From contig BFEA01000168.1 of assembly GCA_003427395.1 (NCBI GenBank), forward strand, positions 2,401,376 through 2,443,949: 42,574 bases of DNA, written 5' to 3'. Of this stretch, positions 29,891-38,126 are shown one piece after another (the first letter of the stretch is position 1; the number at the start of each line of letters is the position of its first letter). Both the position numbers and the translations under genes were made by a program. Source of the DNA: Chara braunii (Eukaryota > Streptophyta > Charophyceae > Charales > Characeae). The notes below the pieces were generated by a model. That model searched no databases, had not been told where the DNA came from, and was given only the letters and a program-made list of their open reading frames with translations.

Positions 29891-29963
29891 CGTTGGAGGC
29901 ACTCTGGGGCATTCCCCCCGGGCTGTGAGGGAGCTACCGGGGCATGACAGAAATTTGTCGGTG

Positions 29964-29965
<2 letters not shown>

Positions 29966-29997
<32 letters not shown>

Positions 29998-30023
29998 NNN
30001 NNNNNNNNNNNNNNNNNNNNNNN

Positions 30024-30099
<76 letters not shown>
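29966..30099. repeat. (TC)n - 26 Ns - (CA)n microsatellite with assembly gap
   Basis: TC run to 29997, Ns at 29998-30023, CA run from 30024. The gap length is unlikely to be real. Confidence 0.95.
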
Positions 30100-30102
<3 letters not shown>

Positions 30103-31810
30103 GGCTTTATGTCTGTCAGTCTTTCTTGTGTTGTTTGTCTTTCTGTTGATTTCTTCTAAGTTTCTGTGTGGCCAACTGAGCACCCTTAAGTAGTGCCAAA
30201 CAATCGGTGGTTCCTCGTTTGGAGCGCCTACTGCACTTATATGGGGGCTGCTCGGTTCGGGATCTGTGTTGCCTGTCGGTGATGACGGATGTTCGTCGGA
30301 GTGACTCCCTGGCTCATTGGGTGGTGGGAACCAATAGTCTGCGGTGTTCACCCGTGATGTGAGTAGGTCGTGGGCTGCTTTGCTCCGTGTTGTATGTGTG
30401 GGCTGCCTTGTGCTGTCTGCGTGTCACCGTTGCCTTGCTGCCTATCCCGCTTGGGTCATGTGCTGTTCGTTGTGTGTTGTTACGTTTCCTGTGCAGTCTG
30501 GTTGTGGTAGTACTCCTATTGCCTTGTGCTTCGCCGTGCTGCTTCCAAGCTGTCCATTCATGTGTCGTGCCTTTTGGGTGCCTTGCTTGTGTGTCGTGTA
30601 GCGTTGTGCTCTTGTGGTTGTTGCTTTGTGCTTCATTACACGGGCGCTGTGCTGTGCTTCCACTTGCGGTGTTGTTCCTTGCAGCCGTCTGTGTCGTTCT
30701 ACAGTCGAGTGACTTCTGGTGCGTTGCCTGGTGCTTCGCAGAGTTGTTTCTTGCTGCTGACCGCCGTTTGACGTGTTGTTCCTTGCAGTCGCCTTTGGTG
30801 TTGTGCGGTTGAGTGGCTTCGGGTGTGTTGCCTGGTGCTTCACACGGGTGTCGCTTGCTGCTATATTCTGCTTGGGGGCAATCTGCCTTCAGCAGGGGTC
30901 AAAGGGTTCATGACCCAAAACATCCAAAACTGGTACTCCGCAGATTGTAGAGGGTTCAGCCTCCTGATGATTTGGTGCAACTCCGATGAAACAATCTTGT
31001 CATCATTGGTTTTTTATTTTTTTTATTTTTTTCGGTCTTTGCTGTTTTTGGGGACTTGTATTTTTTTAGCTTGACCTGCCTTGTGTGTTTGAGTGACGTC
31101 TGCCCTCCCGCCTCCCCCGTGCCCTCCACCCACTGTCCTTTGCTGCTGTTTGACGTCCTATACCTTGACGCCTCATGTCTTTGTTGCTGGTTGTCGTCCT
31201 ATGCCTTGTTGCCTCCTGTCTTTGCTGCTGCTGTTTGTCGTCCTGTGCCTTGTCGCCTCATGTCTTTGCTGCTGGTTATCATTCTATGCCTTGACGCCTT
31301 ATATCTTTCCCCCTTCAGTGCCTTGTGTATCGTCCTCCCGCTTCCCCCGTGCCCTCCAGCCTGTGTCCTTTGCTGCTGCTTGTCATCCTAATATGTCTTT
31401 TCACCTCATGTCTTTCCCTTAGTACCTTGTGTGTTGTCTGCTCTCCCGCCTTCCCGCGTGTCCTCTGACCTATGTGTTGCCTCCGTACCCATGTTTTGCT
31501 GCTTTGCCTGTTGTTTCTTGGTGGTTGTCTTTCCTTTGTTACTTTGAGAATGGTCCTGTTTGCCTATGTCTGTAGTACATCACCCAGCGGGCTTCTATCG
31601 CTACTCCCCACGATGAAGAGCATAAGTCCGGATGCATGTATTAGCCTGTGGTCTGAACGGTCGTATCACAACTTGCTTAACGTATCATAATTGTTTTTGA
31701 AGCATGTGTCGAGAATAAGCTGGTAAGTCCTGATAAGGATACTGGGTCATGGATGGACTGTCGTACCATGGCTTGCCATGGAGTTCCTTAGCACTTCGTG
31801 CTATGCGTAT
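30100..31810. repeat. T/G-rich region with decayed minisatellites
   Basis: TGTTGTTCCTTGCAG...GCGTTGCCTGGTGCTTC occurs at about 30668-30745 and again at 30773-30850 (period ~105 bp). At 31090-31480 a loose ~50-bp unit (CTATGCCTTGTCGCC, TCATGTCTTTGCTGCTGGTT) repeats several times. Cys/Leu/Val-rich ORFs here come from the bias and are not called genes. Confidence 0.6.
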
Positions 31811-31816
31811 TATGAC

Positions 31817-31821
31817 ATACA

Positions 31822-31859
<38 letters not shown>

Positions 31860-32050
31860 GAAGTGGACGTCGGACGATATGAAGACAGAGGAGATGAAGT
31901 ACAGGGAGAATGAAGAAGGTGAGTGACACTCACCGTGTGATGGTCTAAGCGAAAACAGCAGCTTCTCCTCGGTGGAGATGAAGATAGAGGAGATGAAGTA
32001 CAGGGAGAACGAAGAAGGTGAGTACAGGTTGCACTCCAGCAGCTTCTCGG
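31817..32050. repeat. (CA)n and a ~100-bp tandem duplication
   Basis: CA run to 31857. Then GAGGAGATGAAGTACAGGGA occurs at about 31888 and 31989, each followed by GAAGAAGGTGAGT and later GCAGCTTCTC. The first copy runs into a GGTGAGTG/CACTCACC palindrome. Confidence 0.8.
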
Positions 32051-32359
32051 CGACGGCGCGTCAACAACAACCTAGCGGCCACGTCAAGAAGAACGCAGTT
32101 GGAAATCGAATTTGGAGTTGTGGTGCCTCACGGCTGCGGGGGCATTGCAGAAAGATGGCTGCCCCTCATGAGGGCATATGGCAGAGGGCCCGATGGAATG
32201 AGACGGCCAGTCCAAGGAGGGCGTCCAGGAAAGTTGCGGTCACTACCAACAAGGGCCTGCCGAAAATATTTTTAGGCCCAGGGGCGCGACAGGGTAAATA
32301 GGCCGTGGTAGGGGTGCTATGCAAAATAACGCAAATTACAGGGGCGCCAGACAAATTTT

Positions 32360-32860
32360 CTCTTTTTTTTTTTTGGTATTTGTTTATTTTCGTTTTAGCG
32401 AGGGGAGGCACAGAGATTGATCCTGGGCTTACTTGGCACCCGCTACCCAAGAGATAGACCACTGGATCCCCCGATCGGCATAGCAGAGTCTGCTGATGTT
32501 CGTAGGGGAGGGGACCTGAGGGGGGCACAGGGATTTGTCCTGTTGGCGTGGTCCCTGATGCTACCGGCTGTCCCCTGGCCGGTGTCCCGCAGGCTCGAGG
32601 GGCCACGGCTCTGGCCGTAAAAACACGGCTCTGGCATGCTACGGGTTTCCCGTATGCTTACAAGTAGGAGTAGTAGTAGGTAGGTAGTGTGAGGAAAAAA
32701 TTGAGAGAAGAAAAAAAAAAAAAAAAAAAAGAGATTGGTCCTGTTGGCATGGTCCCTGATGCTACCGGCTGCCCCCTAGCTGGTATCGCCCACCTGCAGG
32801 TCGGGAGCAGCCCCCGCATGTTCTCTCGTGAACACGGTTCTGGCTGCTACGAGGTGAAAT
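32360..32860 (-). repeat. SINE-like duplicated sequence with B-box-like motifs
   Basis: CCTGATGCTACCGGCTG with its flanks occurs at about 32555 and 32755. On the minus strand, GGATCAATCTCTGTGCC (near 32415) and GGACAAATCCCTGTGCC (near 32530) resemble tRNA B boxes. The first is followed by an A-rich tail (32360-32400). No tRNA fold could be completed. Confidence 0.3.
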
Positions 32861-32987
32861 TGAGAGAAGGAAAAAAAAAAATAAAAAAAGAAAAAAAAAA
32901 AAATCTAACAGCGCACAAAAAGAAAAAGAAAAAGAAAAAAAAGACGAAAAACAAAAAAAGAAAACAAAAAACTAAGAGCACACTCAT
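32700..32987. repeat. A-rich tracts
   Basis: A runs at 32709-32730 and AAAG/AAAAAG tracts at 32870-32975, separated by part of the duplicated sequence above. Confidence 0.8.
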
Positions 32988-32990
32988 GTA

Positions 32991-33159
32991 GGGCTTCGCC
33001 GCACGGCACACGAAACGAAAAGCCGAAACGAATGTATCTTCCCGAGCAAAGTGGACAGGTTAATCGGTTTGCTATAAATAGTAACGAGTGTATTTTGCCA
33101 CCTTTGGTAGGCAGATGCGGTCGTTTGGTTTTCGTTTCGTGTGGCGTGCGGCGAGGCCC
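32991..33159 (+). mobile_element. MITE-like TIR element, 169 bp, TSD GTA
   Basis: Left GGGCTTCGCCGCACGGCACA and right end GTGGCGTGCGGCGAGGCCC form about 31-bp inverted repeats ending in CGAAACGAAAA/TTTTCGTTTCG. GTA flanks both sides (32988-32990 and 33160-33162). The interior (ATAGTAAC, TTTTGCCA) relates it to 16662-16826. Confidence 0.85.
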
Positions 33160-33194
33160 GTACTCGTAGTGTGTCGGGACTGTCTGGGGCCAGG

Positions 33195-33356
33195 TCCCAC
33201 TAGCAGCGTTGAGTTTCCTCGACGCCTGAATCTGGACGCGTTCGTGGAGACGTGCGGTTGAGAAAACTCAACGCGATTTCTGCACATATCCCCAGACACG
33301 TCCGGATGCAGGCGTCGAGGAAAACTCAACGCTGCTGCTACTGCTAGTGGAACCTG
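33195..33356. mobile_element. Fold-back element, GGGGCCAGGTCCCACTAG ends
   Basis: The left half (GGTCCCACTAGCAGCGTTGA, TTTCCTCGACGCCTG) is mirrored by the right half (CAGGCGTCGAGGAAAACTCA, GCTAGTGGAACCTGGGACC). Arms are about 55-60 bp with a GCTGCTACT expansion in the right one. The homologous half-copy is at 9510-9667. Confidence 0.75.
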
Positions 33357-33419
33357 GGACCGGATCATCGATATTAAATTAATTAATTTTTCGGTAATCC
33401 CCTCTCATCCTACTACAAA

Positions 33420-33725
33420 GCAGAACAGAACTGAACTGTTCCCCCCCCCCCCCCCTTTAAAGCCCCCCCCCCCCCCCCACCCCCCTTGGATCTCTCAAAT
33501 AACCTAGGGGTATTGAATGTTTGCTTTTTCCCACTTTTTCCGCTCTCGTTTTTTCTGTTCTCCTGTGTTTCTGCTTTTTCCTCCCCTTCTTTCCCACTTT
33601 TTCCGCTCTCGTTTTTTGCGTATTTTTTCTCCCTTTTTTCTCCCTTTTTTCTCACTTATTCGTCGGTATTTTCTCCTTTTTTTTTCCTTTTTTTCTCCTT
33701 CCCCCCCCCCCCTTTCTCCATTGAT
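33420..33725. repeat. Poly-C/T low-complexity tracts
   Basis: C runs at 33440-33485 and TTTTTCTCCCTTTTTTCTC-type DNA to 33725. ORFs here are simple-sequence translations. Confidence 0.85.
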
Positions 33726-34330
33726 GTTTAGAAGAGAGCTGTCTATCGATGTCGATGGCTTTTGTAACTCGTTTCAGGATGATCATCAGGTTGTCGCTTC
33801 CCTCTGCTGATTGTGAAGAGTGTGGGTGGGTAATTGATTAACCTCTTTGATGGGTTAATGTTTAACTTAGTGGTTAGAGCTTTGATGAGGGTACAGTAAC
33901 TACTCTTGATTAATTAACCTAGTGTAATTGACCCTCTGAAAAGGCCCGGCCCGGTAAAAGCCGACGTACGATGGAAATTTGATTAGCTTTTGATGAGGAG
34001 GATTGTTTCTATTGAGAAGTTTGTCTGCTGATGCCAATAGTTGATTTCTAATTAGTCTTCTTCATGGTTATTTTTGATTAATTAGCCTTCTTCATGGTTA
34101 TTGTTGATTAATTAGTCTTCTTCATGGTTATTGTTGATTAATTAACCTTCTTGTTGGTTATATATATATATATCGTCACAAACAGAACTGCCCGGTAAAC
34201 CGTAGGCAGAGAGGGAGAAGAGGACAACAAACGAGGGGCTGTGACAAACTGTTTCGTCGGAGTTATATATATATATATATTGTTGATGAATTAGCCTTCT
34301 TGTTGGTTATTGTTGATTCATTAACCTCTT
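33726..34330. repeat. ~30-bp minisatellite with a segment inserted in (TA)n
   Basis: GATTAATTAGTCTTCTTCAT with ATGGTTATTGT repeats about every 30 bp from 34046 to 34160 and again after 34280. Between two TA runs (34161-34175 and 34264-34280) lies about 88 bp of unique sequence (GTCACAAACAGAACTGCCCG...), as if something had inserted into or split a TA microsatellite. Confidence 0.7.
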
Positions 34331-34739
34331 GATGGTAATGGTTAAGTGTATTGATGAACGAGGGGAGGGGAGGGGAGGAGAGGTGGGGTAAACTACTCTC
34401 CGATGCCCGTAGACTATAAACAATCGTTAGATGAGCGTAGATCGGCAGTGGGGGGGAGGCAAGTGAGTTTTCGATGATACTTCCATGAACTGTCGATGGC
34501 CTTTCCCCTGAAGTTTCGACAATAAGGGTAAATTTCGGTTAATTATCCTTTTCAACTTTTTTATTATTATTAATCGCAACTTTTTTTTTATATTGATAGC
34601 AACTTTTTCTAGTAATAGCAATTTTTTAAATATTAATAGCAATTTTTTATATTAATAGCGAATAGCGATCTAAAAATTTGTAGATAGATCTGTTTAATGA
34701 GTGTGCTTTTGGGGGATGACGTCAACAAACGGGGGGGGG
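34331..34739. other. A/T-rich intergenic sequence
   Basis: Contains repeated ATAGCAATTTTTTATATTAA words at 34590-34660. No gene. Confidence 0.5.
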
Positions 34740-35825
34740 TAACGTAAGATCAAAATTGATGCCTTTCTTTGTGGAGCTTTTTCTCTCCCTTCCGTTTTAG
34801 ATCTCCTCTCTCCTCCCCCTCTCTTTAAATATTCCCCCCTCCCTTTTTTTCGCTATAGAAGGTTAAAATTCTTGCCTTGTGGAGCTTCCCCCCGCCTCCC
34901 CCTACCTTCCCCCCCCCATCAAGAGTTTCCCCCTCGTTAGATCTCTTTTCTCCGCTTTTTAGATATTTCTCCGCCTTTTTATTGCTACGGCAGGTGCAAA
35001 TTAATGCCTTTGGAGTGCTTTTTCCCCCCTTTGTGAATCTTTCCCGCCCACTTTTTTGATATTTCTCCCCTTTTTTTGGGTATGGAAGGGTAAAATTATT
35101 GCCTTGTCAAGCTTCCCCACCCCCCTCCCCCGTTAGATCTTTTTTCCCCTTTTTAGACATTTCTCCGCCTTTTTATTGCTATGGCAGGTGCAAATTAATG
35201 CCTTTGGAGTGCTTTCCCCCTTTGTGAATTTTTCCCCCTACACGTTTTCGATTTTTCTCCCGCCTTCTCCCTGCAGCAGGGTAAAATTTATGCCTTTTTA
35301 AAGCCTCCCCCCCCCCCCCCCCCCTTATTAGATATTTCCTCCCCTTTTCAACTGTGGGGTAATTACCAGCTTCTCTTTTGAAGTTCCGTTAGCAGCGGAT
35401 CGGCTTGAGCACTTTCAGCCGCTGAACAGGGATTCGATCCCGACCACATACATACAAATTTATGCCTTTTTAGAGCCTTCCCCCCCCCCTTCCCCCCCCT
35501 TAGATATTTCCTCCCCTTTTTAGATATTTCCTCCCTTTTTATGCTGGGGGCAATTACCTGCTTCTCTTTGGAAGTTCCGTTAGCAGCGGATCGGCTTGAG
35601 CACTTTCAGCCGCTGAACAGGGATTCGATCCCGACCACATACATACAAATTTATGCCTTAATAGAGCCTCCCCCCCCCCCCTTTAGATATTTCCTCCCCT
35701 TTTATGCTGGGGCAATTACCTGCTTCTCTTTGGAAGTTCCGTTAGCAGCGGATCGGCTTGAGCACTTTCAGCCGCTGAACAGGGATTCGATCCCGACCAC
35801 ATACATACAAATTGCGCTCAAATAA
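34740..35825. repeat. Degenerate C/T-rich tandem repeats and a three-copy tRNA-like cassette
   Basis: Units with AAAATTNATGCCTT, poly-C and TTAGATATTTCTCC recur from 34740. The cassette GAAGTTCCGTTAGCAGCGGA...GGGATTCGATCCCGACCAC occurs at about 35377, 35569 and 35735. Its GGATTCGATCC matches 10 of 11 positions of a pol III B box, but the anticodon loop lacks T33, so no tRNA is called. The 35541-35825 ORF is two cassette translations. Confidence 0.7.
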
Positions 35826-36110
35826 GATTTGACTTTTTTTTTTTTTTTTTTTTTTCCCTCGGGAATGTTTGTCATACTATCCTCTGCAGGTGATCAGTTT
35901 TTTTTTTTTTTTTTGTTAATCATAAACTAAGAATAAATTTCATTTCTAGCTTTTCTTGAATCTGTAGAGCAATATTTTTACCTGTTTTTTTTTTCCGGTA
36001 GAAATCTTTTTTTTTTTCCTCTTTTGTTCAGTAAAGGAATAAGAATATTATTCGCGTCCAGATACACGTACTTCCCCTTCAAATTTAGATTACCAAAGAT
36101 AGAAAAAATC

Positions 36111-36142
<32 letters not shown>

Positions 36143-36256
36143 GACAGAGAAATCTTGGTTTTGTTCCTAGTCGTGTAGATCGCCGCGAAGACGTTTATTT
36201 TGTCGTCTAGATTATAATTTTATTAATTTATAAATTAATTAATAAATTACTTCGCC
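35826..36256. other. T-run-rich sequence, no gene
   Basis: T runs at 35832-35855, 35899-35914 and 36114-36139. Nothing else is seen. Confidence 0.6.
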
Positions 36257-36296
<40 letters not shown>

Positions 36297-37370
36297 GTAG
36301 TGTTTGCTATTTTTAGGTCAATAAGCAGATGAATCCATGTTGAGTAATTGTTGTACGGGGTCCTCCAGGTGATCGATCGATGATTGATTTATATCGGTTG
36401 GTTGATTAACGAATTGTTTGATTGATTTCGGTAATCGACCGATCGAACTAAGTTAAGTATGTTGATTGATGACGTGAGTGATCGATCTATCAACGGTTGA
36501 TTGATCGACGGAGTGATCGAACGATCGATGACTGATTGATCGAAGTGCGTAATCGATCGGTAACTGATTGATAAGACTTGATTGATTTTTATCGACTTCA
36601 TCGATCTATCGATCGATCGGTCGATCGATCGATCGGTCGATCGATGACAAATTAGTCGATTGATTGATTATCATCGGCTTCATCGGTCGATTGATTATTG
36701 GTTGTCATCGAATTCATCGATTGATTTTGATGATTGCTTGTCATCGACTTGTTGGATATCGATGACTGATTTCGTTGATTGGAGTCGATTCCATCGATTG
36801 ATCGATGAATGAGTGGTCGATTGATTTGATTGATTTGATTGATTTGATTGATGGATTGATTGATCGATCGATTGATGAGATTGATTGGTTGTCACGGACC
36901 GTCTCGATTGATTGATGATTGATTGTCATCGACTTGTTGGATATCGATGACTGATTGATTGACTTCGTTGATTTGCATCCACTCCATCGATTGATCGGTG
37001 ACTGAGGGGTCCATTGATTATTTGATTGATTGATTGATTGATTGATTGTCATCGCGTTCAACGATCGATTTGATGCTTGATTGATCAGCTTGATTAATTG
37101 TCATTGACCTGATCGATTGATTGACGAGTGGATTATCATCGACTTTATGGATATCGATGAATGAATGATCGATTTGATTGGTTGTCATCCACTGCACTGG
37201 TTGATTTTGATCCACTCCATTGATTGATTGATTGTTATCCATTCCATCGACTGATTGATGACTGACTAGTAATCGATTGATTCATTGGCATCGGCTTTTT
37301 TATCGATCGATTGATGATTGATGAAGCAGCTTGATTGTCATCAACGCGATCGATCGAGCCGATTGATGAC
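36257..37370. repeat. Degenerate GATT/GATC tetranucleotide region
   Basis: A clean (GATT)n at 36258-36297 and about 1 kb of scrambled TGAT/CGAT/GATC words with embedded GTCATCGACTTGTTGGATAT at about 36738 and 36927. All six frames give Ile/Asp/Asn/Gln-rich nonsense. Confidence 0.85.
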
Positions 37371-37429
37371 AGGCGCGCCGCATATACCCTCCAATAGGAA
37401 ACAAACATGTGATTTCTCTTCTTCGTGTT

Positions 37430-37845
37430 CTTCTTCCTTTTTTTTTTTTCTTTTTTTTTTTGTCATTTCTTGATTTATGCGTGCCGTCCTTGCGCAGGTG
37501 CATGCTAATCTTATTAGACTCTTCTCTCATGTCGTGTAATCCTGTTGCACGAGCCCCGTTAACGAATCCTCCCATCTCGCTTCCTCACTTCACACTTGAT
37601 ACCCCAACCCAATTAGCCTATTGATTAGGTGCCGGCCTAGCAAGCCATAGCTTGTGTGTTCCTCCCATATCGCTTCCTCACTTCACACTTGATACCCCAA
37701 CCCACTTAGCCTATTGATTAGGTGTTGTCCCAACCCAATTAGCCTATTGATTAGGTGTCCTCAGCCCACTTAGCCTATTGATTAGGTGCCGGCCTAGCAA
37801 GCCATAGCTTGTGTGTTCGATTCTTGGAAGGAACATACACATGCT
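37430..37845 (+). repeat. tRNA-like tandem repeat, Ala(AGC)-type loop
   Basis: TTAGCCTATTGATTAGGTGC recurs at about 37613, 37707, 37738 and 37767. Two of these continue into GCCGGCCTAGCAAGCC and GCTTGTGTGTTCGATTC-like sequence (the full T-loop only in the last). D-arm pairing GCCT/AGGT and a seven-base loop CTAGCAA with T33 are tRNA-like, but the acceptor and T stems do not pair. Units are joined by a duplicated CTTCCTCACTTCACACTTGA segment. Confidence 0.4.
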
Positions 37846-38126
37846 TATACGCAGCGGTAGTCTCTGTGGAACTCGTTGTAACTGACACTGGATTGGATTC
37901 TCTACCCCCCCTCTCGCCACGGGAAATTGCTTATCCCCACACCCATTACCTTCCCCCTCCTCCCTCCTCCATCCTCCCTCCTCCCTCCCTCCCCTTCCTG
38001 TCCTCCCTCCCGCTCCTCTTCTGTCTCCAAATGAGAGTCAGTCCCTTGTTCACCTAGCGGAGTGTGGTGTGGCGGTGTAATCCTTAAGGACTTTTTGTCG
38101 TTTTCCTGCGGCCGATCTCTCTCATC
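37846..38126 (+). promoter_or_regulatory. Upstream region of the 941-codon gene
   Basis: C/T-rich DNA (37905-38020) precedes a probable 5' UTR. No clear TATA box is seen. The start context ATCATGGA has A at -3 and G at +4, a good eukaryotic initiation context. Confidence 0.35.

Noticed and set aside
30387-30812. 141-codon Cys/Leu/Val-rich ORF
   Set aside because: Composition follows from T/G-rich tandem repeats; hydrophobicity is a by-product and no motif is present.
37767-37830. Functional tRNA-Ala(AGC)
   Set aside because: D-arm and anticodon loop fit, but the T stem and acceptor stem do not pair.
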